64,000 nucleotides of DNA from UBA2241 sp963777895 (GCA_963777895.1 CAVZSF010000005.1:992001-1056000), one strand, 5' to 3'; positions 1-8,795 are shown, counted from the first letter of the stretch. Numbers and translations: made by a program. Notes: generated by a model from the sequence alone, not told the origin.

Positions 1-825
1 GACTGGCTCGTACGCGAGGGTGTCGACTACGTCTTCGTCCCCAACCAGATCAATGAAGAGACGGAGTTCCCCCAGTACAACTCGCACGCCTGCCCCTGGG
101 GTCAGACGCTGCCCTTCGTAGTGAGCGCGGCGCCACGCATCGAGGAGTATCGCTCCCGCATCCTCGCGCCGCGCGTGCGCTTCCGCCTGGGTCTCGAGCC
201 CCTGGTGCGCGACCTGCGCGAGGTCGGGGCGCGCTTCGGCGCCGACGAGCGCAAGATCCGGTCGGCGCTGCAGCGCGCCGCCGCCGTCCAGGGCGAGTTC
301 AGCGCGGCCCTGCTGGACGCCGGGCGCCGCGCGCTCGCCACCCTCGAGGATGCAGGCGAGCTTGGCATCATCCTGGTCGGCCGGCCCTACAACATGTACG
401 ACAAGGGCATCAACATGGACATCCCGCGCAAGCTGCGCAAGTTCTACGGGGTGAACCTGGTCCCGCTCGACTTCCTGCCCATCAAGGGCATCGACGTCAC
501 CGGGATCGTGCCCAACATGTACTGGAACTATGGACGCAAGATCCTGCAGGCGGCGCGCTACACCGGCGACCGCCGCCACCTCCACCTCATCTACATGACC
601 AACTTCAAGTGCGGCCCGGACTCGTATATCAAGCACTACGTGAGGGAGGCGTCGGGCAAGCCGTTCCTCACGCTGCAGTTCGACGAGCACCAGAACGACG
701 CCGGCGCGATGACCCGCTGCGAGGCCTACCTCGACTCGAAGGGCTTCCTGCGCTGGTGGTCTCAGGAGGATGCGGGCTGCGAACCGCTGGCAGCCACCGA
801 GGAGGTCCCCCTTGGGCGTGTCTGA
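1..825 (+). CDS. 2-hydroxyacyl-CoA dehydratase activase-associated protein (DUF2229 type), 5' truncated
   Basis: The frame is open from base 1, so the gene starts upstream of the window; 274 codons are visible before the TGA at 823-825. The visible part carries CPWGQTLPF at residues 31-39, then GRPYNMYDKGIN and MYWNYGRKIL, stretches typical of the proteins that accompany activases of 2-hydroxyacyl-CoA or benzoyl-CoA-type dehydratases. In those systems an ATP-driven activase passes low-potential electrons to an Fe-S dehydratase. The ATPase module itself (BadF/HgdC type) is not in the visible part and may lie just outside. The next gene overlaps by 14 bases, so the two are probably cotranscribed and translationally coupled. 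The substrate cannot be told from the sequence. Confidence 0.8.
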   Translation, partial: DWLVREGVDYVFVPNQINEETEFPQYNSHACPWGQTLPFVVSAAPRIEEYRSRILAPRVRFRLGLEPLVRDLREVGARFGADERKIRSALQRAAAVQGEFSAALLDAGRRALATLEDAGELGIILVGRPYNMYDKGINMDIPRKLRKFYGVNLVPLDFLPIKGIDVTGIVPNMYWNYGRKILQAARYTGDRRHLHLIYMTNFKCGPDSYIKHYVREASGKPFLTLQFDEHQNDAGAMTRCEAYLDSKGFLRWWSQEDAGCEPLAATEEVPLGRV

Positions 826-2161
826 CGAGCTGCAGCTGCCCCCGGTCCCGCCGCCCACGTCGCCAGATCCCAAGATCATGGCGGCGGTGCGCGACTTCGG
901 CCTGGAGGGGCGCACCCTCTACCTGCCGCAGATGCCGTACGGGGGGTCGTACCTGTTCGCCGCCTCGATCCGCTCGATCGGGCTCGACGCCCAGGTGACC
1001 ACGAACTCGGACGAACGCACGCTGGAGCTCGGCGGGCGTGTCACCTCCGGCGACGAGTGCTACCCGCAGAAGATCACCATGGGCGACGCTCTGCGCATGA
1101 TCGACGACCTGGGTCGTGAGAACGTCGCCTTCCTCATGCCGACCGCAAACGGGCCCTGCCGCTTCGGCCAGTACATGCATCTCATCCGCAGCAAGTTCGA
1201 CGAGCTCGGCTACGACGACGTACCCATCATCACGATCACCTCGAACGACGGCTACTCATCGATCGGCCAGTACTCCATGGACCTGGTCCGCACCGCGTGG
1301 CGTGCCGTCCTCTGTCAGGACATCCTGATGAAGGCACTGCTGAAGACACGGCCCTACGAGCGCGAGAAGGGCACGGCCGACGCGCTCTACTTCGAGAGCC
1401 TCGAGGACGTCGGGCGCGCGGTGAGCGCCATGGGCGTCTCTCACAGGGAACGGCTGCGGCTCATCGTCGCGGCGATGACGAAGGCGCGCGACCGCTTCCG
1501 CGCCCTGCCGGCCGACTACGACCGTGCGCGCCCCCTCATCGGCGTCGTGGGCGAGATCTTCTGCCGCCACAACACGTTTTCGAACTTCGACCTCATCAGG
1601 CTGGTCGAGGAGCAGGGTGGCGAGTGCTGGCTGGCAGGCATCGGGGAGTGGGTCTGGTACGTGGACGACGAGCAGCGCCGGCGCCTCGAGGACGAGGGCC
1701 GCAAATACTCGAAAGAGAACGCGCTGCGCTTCGTGAAGACGCGCATCCAGCGTTCTGACGAGCACGCCATCCACGACCCCTGGCACGACGACTTCGTCGG
1801 CTACGAGGACCCGGGCAGCGTGCGTGACGTGCTCGACATGAGCAAGCCCTACCTGCCGTACACGGGCGCGCTCGGCGAGATGGTGCTTTCGACCGGCACG
1901 TCGATCTACATGCACAAGAAGGGCGCCGACGGCATCATCGACATCAGCCCGTTCAGCTGCATGAACGGCATCGTGACCCAGGCCATCTACCCGGTCGTGC
2001 AGCGCGACCTCGACGGCCTCCCGATCAGGGTCTTCTACTTCGACGGTACCCAGGGCGACCTCGAGCGCGACGTCGGCATCTTCCTGGAGCTCGCGCGCAC
2101 CTACCAGCGGCGCAAGCACACGGTGCGCCGCCACCCGGCCTACTTCCCGGCCGGCGTCTGA
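812..2161 (+). CDS. 2-hydroxyacyl-CoA dehydratase (HgdB-like) subunit
   Basis: A 449-residue protein of the 2-hydroxyglutaryl-CoA dehydratase D-component family. Conserved cysteines sit in DECYPQKITMGD, NGPCRFGQYMH, FCRHNTFSNFD and PFSCMNGIVTQA, the pattern used to hold Fe-S clusters in these proteins. I chose the TTG at 812 because GGAGG at 801-805 is 6 bases upstream; the GTG at 818 is an alternative. It overlaps the preceding activase-associated gene by 14 bases. In many bacteria these modules are fused into one very large protein, whereas here they are separate genes. Function as a dehydratase or as a reductive activator component is inferred from family only. Confidence 0.8.
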   Translation: MGVSDELQLPPVPPPTSPDPKIMAAVRDFGLEGRTLYLPQMPYGGSYLFAASIRSIGLDAQVTTNSDERTLELGGRVTSGDECYPQKITMGDALRMIDDLGRENVAFLMPTANGPCRFGQYMHLIRSKFDELGYDDVPIITITSNDGYSSIGQYSMDLVRTAWRAVLCQDILMKALLKTRPYEREKGTADALYFESLEDVGRAVSAMGVSHRERLRLIVAAMTKARDRFRALPADYDRARPLIGVVGEIFCRHNTFSNFDLIRLVEEQGGECWLAGIGEWVWYVDDEQRRRLEDEGRKYSKENALRFVKTRIQRSDEHAIHDPWHDDFVGYEDPGSVRDVLDMSKPYLPYTGALGEMVLSTGTSIYMHKKGADGIIDISPFSCMNGIVTQAIYPVVQRDLDGLPIRVFYFDGTQGDLERDVGIFLELARTYQRRKHTVRRHPAYFPAGV

Positions 2162-2538
2162 CCTCCGGCGACGCGCGCCGTCCGGCGCGCGTCGGCCTCG
2201 ATCGCCCACAGCGCGTTCCCCGTGAGCAGGATGGCGATGGCGGCGCTCCAGCCGCGCCCGTTGCCCAGCAGGGCGGCGACCGCGCCGCCCGCCAGGGCGA
2301 GGTAGAGGTGGAGCACCCGCTGGCGCCACCCCGCCGAGAGGCGCAGACGCTCGGCGAGCCCCAGCAGGGCGGAGCCCGGGAGCGCGGCGGCGGCGCCGCA
2401 GAGGGCGAGGTAGCCGGCGGCCGCGAATGCTTCTTGCCAGCGGCCGCCGCCGAGCAGCGCCCACACGGCGCCGCCCAGCACGCAGGCCTCCATATACCAG
2501 ACAAGAGGGAGGAGCCGGCGTCCCCAGGGGCAGATCAT
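2140..2538 (-). CDS. Small multi-pass membrane protein, unknown function
   Basis: A 132-residue protein with about four hydrophobic segments (around residues 12-30, 38-58, 75-92 and 98-112), Ala/Leu/Gly-rich and without recognisable catalytic motifs. It is convergent with the dehydratase gene and their 3' ends overlap by 22 bases. A VWYMEAC stretch lies in the first segment. The start ATG has only weak ribosome-site sequence upstream. I do not recognise the family; the transmembrane pattern and the lack of a better competing frame support it being real. Confidence 0.5.
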   Translation of the reverse strand: MICPWGRRLLPLVWYMEACVLGGAVWALLGGGRWQEAFAAAGYLALCGAAAALPGSALLGLAERLRLSAGWRQRVLHLYLALAGGAVAALLGNGRGWSAAIAILLTGNALWAIEADARRTARVAGGQTPAGK

Positions 2539-2642
2539 CGATCGTGTTCTCGTCGCACCATCGCGTACTTCTTCGATATCGGCAGGCTCGCCACCGGTCT
2601 GAAGAACGCCGCGTCGACGGTACGGTGTCGCGCCAGAAAGAA

Positions 2643-2694
2643 GCCTCCCGCCGTACCCTGGCGGTTGGGGCCGGAACCAGGGGCGGCGGGAGGC
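2643..2694 (-). terminator. Intrinsic terminator
   Basis: Inverted repeat with arms 2643-2661 and 2677-2694 (GCCTCCCGCC... pairing with ...GGCGGGAGGC). On the minus strand it is followed by TTCTTTC, giving a T-rich tail. It sits just downstream of the small minus-strand gene ending at 2737. Confidence 0.6.
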
Positions 2695-2736
2695 GAGGCC
2701 GGTCGCGACGGGGGGCGTCGCTCGCGGCGTTCTCGA

Positions 2737-2913
2737 TCAGCGCCCGCGAAGGTGGCGGGTCGAGACCTCGTTGCCGAAGAAGCTCGGCGCACCGTCCGGG
2801 CTCTTGGGCGCGTAGCGCAGAAGCAGGTCGGGATTCACGCCCGAGGGGGTGCCCACGGCTTCACCAGCACCCTCGAAGACACGGCCGATCAGGAGCAACA
2901 CACGGTTCGTCAT
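2737..2913 (-). CDS. Small protein of 58 residues, unknown
   Basis: The ATG at 2911-2913 (minus strand) is preceded at five bases by GGAGG, a very good ribosome site, and so is preferred over a longer frame starting at 2988. The product begins MTNRVLLLIGRVFEGAG and ends in a basic STRHLRGR tail; its N-terminus is mildly hydrophobic but too short for a clear signal peptide. A terminator hairpin follows. I do not recognise the family. The AT-richer upstream stretch (2920-2960) could hold its promoter. Confidence 0.5.
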   Translation of the reverse strand: MTNRVLLLIGRVFEGAGEAVGTPSGVNPDLLLRYAPKSPDGAPSFFGNEVSTRHLRGR

Positions 2914-3144
2914 GGCGACCCTCCTCAAAAAAGATAGGAGCTTGTTCTTTGCTGCACAAAGTCTACGCGCTGCAGAGTGGGCTGTCAATGCCCCAGAGAG
3001 GGGCCAGGCAAACGGTGAGGGGCAGGGGGTGCCGGCCTGACGCAGGTCAAGGTCGCGGATCGGGATGGATGGGTAGCCTCAGGGCGGAAGACAGCGCCCG
3101 CGGGCTCAGAGCGCCCGCCCTGCGGGCCGGACACGGAGGAGCGG

Positions 3145-3459
3145 ATGGAGACGGCGATCGTCGCAGACCTGCACGAGATGGCCGAGGTCGCGGACCAGGG
3201 CATCGTGAGCAAGACGGTGGTCGAGAACGAGCACCATAAGCTCGTCCACTTCACGTTCGCGCCGGGACAGGAGCTCTCGGAGCACACCGCGAGCGTCCCG
3301 GCCGTGATCCAGGTGGTCGAGGGAAAGGGCCGGGTGATCCTGGGGGGCGTGACGCACGAGGCCGTGCCGGGGAAGCTCTTCTACATGCCGGCCGAGTTGA
3401 AGCACGCCGTGAAAGCGGACGAGGAGCTCGTCATCCTCCTCACGATGTTCCGCACCTGA
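3145..3459 (+). CDS. Single-domain cupin protein
   Basis: A 104-residue cupin. The conserved small beta-barrel pattern is visible: FAPGQELSEHTASVPAVIQVVEGKG (motif 1) and PGKLFYMPAELKHAVKA (motif 2, with the proline and histidine expected of a metal site). GGAGGAG lies directly upstream of the ATG. It is the type of small cupin often annotated as a mannose-6-phosphate isomerase-like or stress protein; no substrate can be assigned. It stands alone, convergent with the GyrI-like gene. Confidence 0.8.
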   Translation: METAIVADLHEMAEVADQGIVSKTVVENEHHKLVHFTFAPGQELSEHTASVPAVIQVVEGKGRVILGGVTHEAVPGKLFYMPAELKHAVKADEELVILLTMFRT

Positions 3460-3498
3460 GACGAACAGCGCGGCGTACGGTCGCTGCGGCGGGCAGCC

Positions 3499-3969
3499 TC
3501 AGCGAGCGTAGGGCAGGCGGAGCTGCGTGAGGTGGTGGTCCTCGTCGGGGACCTCGTCGCGGCGCGTCACGTAGACCTCCGTCAGGGGGCCGCTGGCGCG
3601 ATAGCCGAGCGCGGCCAGTGCCTCCCACAGGGCACGTACGGCGTCGTCCATGGCGTCGCGGCGGCCCTCGTGGACCGTGGTGAGGGCGTGGTGGGCCGGC
3701 ACGAGCTCGCCGCGGGCGTCGCCGACGGCGTCGGGCACGGAGCCGTCCGGGCCGGGGACCACGGGCAGGCAGACCTCGTAGTCGATCTCGCCGCGCGCCA
3801 TATCCTCATAGAAACGCGCCATGATCGGGCCTGCTGCCTCCAGACCGGCCGCCGCCGCCGCCTTGCGCACGGTGGCCATCCGCCGGCCGATGTCGGTGAT
3901 GCTCCCGCGGTCCCGCAGGGCGACGACCGCCTGCTCGGGGACCGCCTCGATGTCGACGTCGTAGACCAT
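3499..3969 (-). CDS. GyrI-like (AraC effector-binding-type) domain protein
   Basis: A 156-residue protein starting MVYDVDIEAVPEQAVVALRD, the classic opening of the GyrI-like/AraC effector-binding fold, followed by FYEDMARGEIDYEVCLPV and ending with the paired-strand region TEVYVTRRDEVPDEDHHLTQLRLP. These stand-alone domains bind small hydrophobic or cationic molecules and some act as cyclopropanyl hydrolases. It has no DNA-binding domain. It starts only about 40 bases downstream of the mutY stop on the same strand, so it may be the last gene of an ABC-F/mutY/GyrI-like transcript. Confidence 0.75.
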   Translation of the reverse strand: MVYDVDIEAVPEQAVVALRDRGSITDIGRRMATVRKAAAAAGLEAAGPIMARFYEDMARGEIDYEVCLPVVPGPDGSVPDAVGDARGELVPAHHALTTVHEGRRDAMDDAVRALWEALAALGYRASGPLTEVYVTRRDEVPDEDHHLTQLRLPYAR

Positions 3970-4011
3970 GTGCCTCCCGTCGTCGCAGACGCTACCCGGA
4001 GCGCCGCGGAA

Positions 4012-4974
4012 TCAGTCCGGCTCCGGTGCGCGGCGCCGGCCGCCGGCATCAGTCGCGTTTCGCACGCTGCGCCTCCCGTCGTGCCTCCGGGTGATGCGCA
4101 CCCGATTCCCGGCACGTTCCACGAGGCCGTCGGCCCGGAGCAGTTCCACCAGCGCGGCCACGTCGCCGGGGGCCAAGCCGAGGGAGCTCGCCAGCGTGTC
4201 CTGGTCGCTGGCACCCTTGTCGAGGAGGAGGCGCAGCAGACGCGACCGGTACATCCTGCGCGAGCCCTCGAAGGGAGTCTGCTTCGTCCGGGGAGCGATG
4301 CCGGTCGCGCGTGATGTGACCACGAGCGACCCGTAGTCCATCAGGGCGTTGTGCCAGTCCCGGGAGCGGCCGGGTGGCAGGACGACGTCGGCGACGTGCT
4401 GCAGCGCAGCGGGGGAGAGGTCGTGGGGCAGCGCGAGCTCGTGCGTGAGCACGCGACGCACGTTGGCGTCGACGGCGGCGAGGTCCGCGTTGTGCGCGAA
4501 CACGAGCACGGCGCGGGCCGTGTACGGCCCGATGCCGGGCAGGGCGAGCAGGCCCTCGAGCGTCGTCGGGAGCGAGGCCGGCGTGCCGGGCGCGGCTGCG
4601 CTCACAGTCGAGCGCGCCGAGCGCCACAGGCGCTCGGCGCGGTTGTTGTAGCCCAAGCCGCGCCACCGTCGCAGCACGTCGGCCAGAGGGGCGGCAGCGA
4701 GGTCCTCGAGGCGCGGGAACGCAGCGACGAAGCTCGGGTACATGACGAGGACCCGCGGCACCTGCGTCTGCTGCAGCATGATCTCGCTTGTCAGGACAGC
4801 GTAGGGGTCCGTCGTCCTCCTCCAGGGGAGGTCGCGACGGTTCGCCCCGTACCAGGTGAGGACGCGGCGCTGCAGGGCACGCACGGCGCGCCGCTCGAGA
4901 GCGACGTCTGTCCTGGGTGCGCTCCTCGGAGAGCGCCGGCCCGCCGAAGGGTCGGCCGGCGCTTCCTCAGGCAT
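4012..4974 (-). CDS. mutY: A/G-specific adenine glycosylase MutY, lacking the Fe-S cluster
   Basis: A 320-residue HhH-GPD DNA glycosylase that removes adenine mispaired with 8-oxoguanine. LPWRRTTDPYAVLTSEIMLQ carries the catalytic Glu, LPGIGPYTARAV is the helix-hairpin-helix, and VDANVRRVL has the catalytic Asp. The region where MutY normally has C-X6-C-X2-C-X5-C (after NALMDYGSLV) contains no cysteine, and no MutT-like 8-oxoG domain follows. Instead the C-terminus looks like a short winged helix (SRLLRLLLDKG...LVELLRADGLV). The ATG at 4974 is chosen because it overlaps the upstream ABC-F stop by eight bases; the longer frame to 5127 is Ser/Thr-rich shadow sequence. Confidence 0.85.
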   Translation of the reverse strand: MPEEAPADPSAGRRSPRSAPRTDVALERRAVRALQRRVLTWYGANRRDLPWRRTTDPYAVLTSEIMLQQTQVPRVLVMYPSFVAAFPRLEDLAAAPLADVLRRWRGLGYNNRAERLWRSARSTVSAAAPGTPASLPTTLEGLLALPGIGPYTARAVLVFAHNADLAAVDANVRRVLTHELALPHDLSPAALQHVADVVLPPGRSRDWHNALMDYGSLVVTSRATGIAPRTKQTPFEGSRRMYRSRLLRLLLDKGASDQDTLASSLGLAPGDVAALVELLRADGLVERAGNRVRITRRHDGRRSVRNATDAGGRRRAPEPD

Positions 4975-6946
4975 CGCCGCGCTCGGCATGCTCGTCGACG
5001 AGGCGCTCCCAAGCGGCGTACTCGCGCTGGAGCTGGCCGTCGACGATGCCGCGCTCGTCGAGGAGTCGGTTGAGGAGGTCCCGGTCCTGGTACGTGGCCG
5101 GCTCGGCGAGATCGGCGTCGATCTCACCGAGCCGCTTCTCGGCGCGCAGCACGGCAGCCTCCGCTGCTCTCAGGCGCGCCCGCCGCCGCCGCACCTCCTC
5201 CGCCGAAGCCCTGGTCTTGGCCGCCCCGGCCGGCGCGCCGCGGCGCCCTTCTGCCTCGCGCTCCGGGGCTATCTTCGCGCCGTCGCGCGAGGTCGCGGCC
5301 TCCGGGGTCCCCTCGTGCCGCGCGGCGCGCGTCTCCCAGTAGCGGGCCGCGGAGAGGTGGTTCAGCAGCTGGCTCTCGTGGATCTCGAGCACTCGCATGG
5401 CCACGCGGTCGATCAGGTGCCGGTCGTGGGTGACGAGCAGGACGGTGCCGGTGTAGTCGTCGAGGGCGTCGGCCAGCGCCTCGACCGAGGCGACATCGAG
5501 GTGGTTCGTAGGCTCGTCGAGCAGCAGGAAGTTGGCGTCGCCGACGAGCAGGCGAAGCAGGCGCAGCCGGCTGCGCTCGCCGCCCGAGAGCACGGCGACC
5601 TGCTTCTGCACCTCGTCGGCGTCGAAGAGGAAGCGGCCGAGCAGGCGACGCGCCTGCTCCTCGTCGTGCCCGACGAGCGGCAGCACCGTCTCGAGCATGG
5701 TGCTGTCCTCGTCAAGTTCGCGCCCCTGCTGCGAGTAGTAGGCCACGCGCACGTTGTGACCGAGGTGGGTGGCGCCCTCCGGGACGCTGCGGAGTCCGGC
5801 GATGATCTCCACGAGGGTCGTCTTGCCCGCTCCGTTGGGACCCAGCAGTGCGACCTTCTCGCCGCGCTCGAGCACGACGTCCACGGAGCGCAGCAGCACG
5901 CGGGGCCCTGCGGGGTCGTCGGCGGAGCCGACACCGACCGCCGGCGCCTTCATCTCGAGCACCACGCGGGCGGACGGCTTCGGCTGGGGCAGGCCCAGGC
6001 GCAGGCCCTTGAGCTCGCGGGGCGGCGGGGCCAGGCCAGCCTTGATCCGTTCCATCTGGGTGAGCTTCGCCTTGGCCTGCTTGGCCTTGTTCTTCTTGGC
6101 GTGGAAGCGGTCGTAGAAGCGCTGCAGCTGCTCGATCTTCTCGAGGTCCTGCTCGTAGCGCCGTCGCTGCAGGTCGACGCGCGTCTCGCGCTCGCGGACG
6201 TACGTGGCAAAATCCGCCGCGAGCGCCTCGACATGCTCGTGTTCCAGCGAGAGCACACGCCGCCCCACGCGCTCGAGCAGGCGGCGGTCGTGAGTGACCA
6301 GCACGAAGGCGCGGCCGTAGTCGACGAGGAACTGCTCGAGCCACTCCACCGAGTCGATATCCAGGTGATTGGTCGGTTCGTCCAGCAGCAGCAGATCGGC
6401 ATCCGCGAGCAGCGCCCGGGCGAGGGTGACGCGGGTGAGCTCGCCGCCGGAGAGCGAATGGAGCCCTCTCTCGAGCATCTCGGCGGGCAGCCCGAGGCCC
6501 TCCACGACGCCGGCGAGGCGGCTCTTGTAACCGTAGCCCCCCAACGTCTCGAAGCGCCGCTGAAGCTGCTGATAGGCCCGCATGGTGTCACGCAGCTCGG
6601 GGCTGTGCTCGTCGAGGCCGGCCAGCGCCTCTTCGGTGGCGCGCAGCCGGGCCTCGAGGTCGCCGGCCTCGCCAAACGCCTCGCCGAGGTACTCGGCGAC
6701 CGGACAATCCTGGGCGAGTTCGGGCGTCTGCTCGTGAAGCCATACCTTGCGCCCCCGCGCCCGCGCGATGGTGCCCTGGTCGGGGGCCTCGGCTCCCGCG
6801 ATCAGGCGCAGGATCGTGGTCTTGCCGCTGCCGTTGCGGCCGACGAGGGCCGCGTGGTCGGTGGCGTCGAGCGCGAAGGTGACGGTGGTGAAGAGGCGCC
6901 GGCCCCCGTACGACTTCTCGACGTTCTGGAAGGTGACGACGCTCAC
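4967..6946 (-). CDS. ABC-F family ATPase (Uup/EttA-like)
   Basis: A soluble protein of 659 residues with two tandem ABC cassettes and no membrane segments. Walker A motifs are GRNGSGKTT (residues 36-44) and GPNGAGKTT; signatures LSGGELTRV and LSGGERSRL are each followed by LLLDEPTNHLD. A long charged linker rich in R/K/E joins the cassettes, and the C-terminal ~90 residues form a coiled coil as in Uup. ABC-F proteins act on the ribosome (rescue or antibiotic protection) or in DNA-repair-related roles. The GTG at 6946 is preferred: it has AGGAG upstream and starts MSVVTFQNVEKSYGG, the normal N-terminus. MutY overlaps its end, suggesting cotranscription. Confidence 0.9.
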   Translation of the reverse strand: MSVVTFQNVEKSYGGRRLFTTVTFALDATDHAALVGRNGSGKTTILRLIAGAEAPDQGTIARARGRKVWLHEQTPELAQDCPVAEYLGEAFGEAGDLEARLRATEEALAGLDEHSPELRDTMRAYQQLQRRFETLGGYGYKSRLAGVVEGLGLPAEMLERGLHSLSGGELTRVTLARALLADADLLLLDEPTNHLDIDSVEWLEQFLVDYGRAFVLVTHDRRLLERVGRRVLSLEHEHVEALAADFATYVRERETRVDLQRRRYEQDLEKIEQLQRFYDRFHAKKNKAKQAKAKLTQMERIKAGLAPPPRELKGLRLGLPQPKPSARVVLEMKAPAVGVGSADDPAGPRVLLRSVDVVLERGEKVALLGPNGAGKTTLVEIIAGLRSVPEGATHLGHNVRVAYYSQQGRELDEDSTMLETVLPLVGHDEEQARRLLGRFLFDADEVQKQVAVLSGGERSRLRLLRLLVGDANFLLLDEPTNHLDVASVEALADALDDYTGTVLLVTHDRHLIDRVAMRVLEIHESQLLNHLSAARYWETRAARHEGTPEAATSRDGAKIAPEREAEGRRGAPAGAAKTRASAEEVRRRRARLRAAEAAVLRAEKRLGEIDADLAEPATYQDRDLLNRLLDERGIVDGQLQREYAAWERLVDEHAERGDA

Positions 6947-7069
6947 AGTGCTCTCCTGAGGGGCCGGCCGGTGCCGGAGCGGCAGGATACCATCGCCTCC
7001 GTGCCGCGGCCAACGCGCCCTCGGGTAGAGTGTGCGCGCCGGCCGCGAACTGGACGCCGACCAGGGAGG

Positions 7070-8338
7070 ATGATGGCGCTCACCCCGGCGATGACCGTGT
7101 ATGACCTGCTGGTCGCCCACCCGTTCCTCGACGGGTTCCTCGTCGCCTACCACCCGGTCTTTGCGGGGCTCGCTGCGACGCGCCGGCGCGAGACGTGGGG
7201 ACGCATGGTCACTCTGGGTGAGCTCGCCGTCGTGATGGATATCCCCTGGCGTGTCTTCCTCAGGGACGTGAGGGCGGAGGTGGAGCGCGTCACTGGCATA
7301 CCTCCCGCCTTGGTCGACGAGATGGAGGCCCACGAGGAGGATGCGAAGGGGGAGGAGGTGCGGGGTCTGGTCGGCGATCTCGAGCGCGGCGCGCCACTCG
7401 CCGACCTGGCGCGCCGTATGGACGCGGCCACAGGCGGGCTCGACGACGTCCAGGTGGCCGCGCTTGCCAGGCGGAGGCGCCGCGACGGGCGTGGCGGGGA
7501 CGAGCTCCTGGGCGTGCCCGTCGCGGCTTCGGCGGCGCGCGGCCTCGGCCCCGGCCACCCGGTCACCGCGCTGCGTCGCGAGTGCGAGCGCGTGCTGGAG
7601 CTCGCCGCGCACCTCGAGGAGGCGGTCGAGCGGTTCGGCGAAGGGCGGCGCGGCGTGCAGACGGCTCCGCTCGCGCTACTTGATCGTCTCGACGAGATCG
7701 GCGTGCAGCGCGAGCGCCTGCGAAGAGCTTGGTATCCGACCCTCGGAAGCCGGGGCGGCCGCGGTCCGAGCGCGCTGGTCGACGGTCAGCTCGAAGACGT
7801 GGTCAGGCTGGGCGCCAGGTTGCGCCGCGCGCTCGAGCGCGAGGAGCCGGTCACGGTCAGGGCGACGGCTGGTCGCTACCTGGACGCGCTTCGCTCGGCC
7901 CTGGCGAGCGAGGAGGTACTGCTCATGCCGCTGGCTCTGCGGACGCTCGACCGGGAAGACTGGGAGGCTCTGGGTGAGCAGGAACGGGTCGTCGGCTGGG
8001 CGCTGCTGGGCGCGGGGGGGAGGAGCCGTCACCCTGACAGCGGCCGCCCTGACGGCTCGGTCAGACGGCGGACTCGCGCGCCGTCGCTCGCGGCCGGACC
8101 AGGGCGCTGGCATCGGGCGTGCGCGCCGGCGCGTCGGGGTCAGGCGCTGGCTTCCGCGACGAGCTCGCGGGCGAGCTCCTTGAAGTACTCGACGGCGCCC
8201 TCTTCGCTCTCGTCACAGGCGACCGTTTCGAAGGCCTCGGTGAGCTCGTCGTGGTCGGTCTGCGTCAGCATCTCGAGCGCCATGGGGAAGACGGTCTCTT
8301 CCTCGCGTTCGACGTGGCCGCGCACGAGCTCGACGTAG
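7070..8338 (+). CDS. DUF1858 + DUF438/hemerythrin-like protein, probable 3' frameshift
   Basis: The N-terminus (MTVYDLLVAHPFLDGFLVAYHP, then TLGELAVVMDIPW) is a DUF1858 domain. It is followed by a DUF438-like region (residues ~85-125) and a degenerate hemerythrin-like helical bundle starting GHPVTALRREC. The second helix pair keeps EE (SALASEEVLLMP) but lacks most iron-binding histidines. GGAGG lies directly before the ATGs at 7070/7073. As read, the frame runs 199 bases antisense into the next gene with a low-complexity Ser/Arg tail. Adding one G to the G7 run at 8014-8020 gives a stop within about six codons (tail EEPSP), so the true gene probably ends near 8037. Confidence 0.7.
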   Translation: MMALTPAMTVYDLLVAHPFLDGFLVAYHPVFAGLAATRRRETWGRMVTLGELAVVMDIPWRVFLRDVRAEVERVTGIPPALVDEMEAHEEDAKGEEVRGLVGDLERGAPLADLARRMDAATGGLDDVQVAALARRRRRDGRGGDELLGVPVAASAARGLGPGHPVTALRRECERVLELAAHLEEAVERFGEGRRGVQTAPLALLDRLDEIGVQRERLRRAWYPTLGSRGGRGPSALVDGQLEDVVRLGARLRRALEREEPVTVRATAGRYLDALRSALASEEVLLMPLALRTLDREDWEALGEQERVVGWALLGAGGRSRHPDSGRPDGSVRRRTRAPSLAAGPGRWHRACAPARRGQALASATSSRASSLKYSTAPSSLSSQATVSKASVSSSWSVCVSISSAMGKTVSSSRSTWPRTSST

Positions 8339-8694
8339 GCGCGCATGTTGTGGACCAGCGGCGGCAGCGCGCTCTGATCGCCGCGCTTCGCCTTGGGCAC
8401 CCATTCCGCGGCCGAGTCGAGGATGACGCGCATCTCCTCGTGCTCGTGGGTCAGGCCCGCGAGCGGCTCCTCGTCCCACGCGAGACCCTCGCGGTGCAGC
8501 ATCGTGAACAGCAGGTCCTCTTCTTTGGGATCGTGGCACGAGTTCGCAAAGAAGCGGAAGAACTCGACGAAGCGCTCGACCTCGGCGGCGTCGACTGCGT
8601 GGATGGACTCGGCCTTGTCGAGCTCGTGGAGCGCCGCGTCACAGACCGCGTGCACAACGCGGTGTTCGTACCTGAGGGTATCGATCGCCTCCAT
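8140..8694 (-). CDS. Hemerythrin domain protein
   Basis: A 184-residue four-helix protein with the full ligand set of a diiron hemerythrin: YEHRVVH near residue 10, CHDPKEEDLLF (H-X3-E) in the second helix, THEHEEMR in the third, and HVEREEETVFPMA (H-X3-E) in the fourth. Such proteins bind O2 or NO, or sense redox state in anaerobes and microaerophiles. The C-terminal ~40 residues are acidic. A perfect CsoR/CstR-like palindrome lies about 100 bases upstream of the start, so regulation by copper or by reactive sulfur is possible. It converges with the DUF1858/DUF438 hemerythrin-like gene. Confidence 0.9.
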   Translation of the reverse strand: MEAIDTLRYEHRVVHAVCDAALHELDKAESIHAVDAAEVERFVEFFRFFANSCHDPKEEDLLFTMLHREGLAWDEEPLAGLTHEHEEMRVILDSAAEWVPKAKRGDQSALPPLVHNMRAYVELVRGHVEREEETVFPMALEMLTQTDHDELTEAFETVACDESEEGAVEYFKELARELVAEASA

Positions 8695-8795
8695 GACTCC
8701 CCCCTGTCTCGCTCGGGTTTTACCCCCACCGGTACTCCTATTCTGCCCCTATTCTTCGGTTGGTCAATATCGGATTTGTAGGATACGCAGGGAAA

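Noticed and set aside
4856..8338. A 1160-codon plus-strand frame spanning the mutY/ABC-F genes into the DUF1858 protein
   Set aside because: Its first ~740 codons are antisense to the well-supported ABC-F and mutY genes and have low-complexity composition; only the part from 7070 is a real gene.
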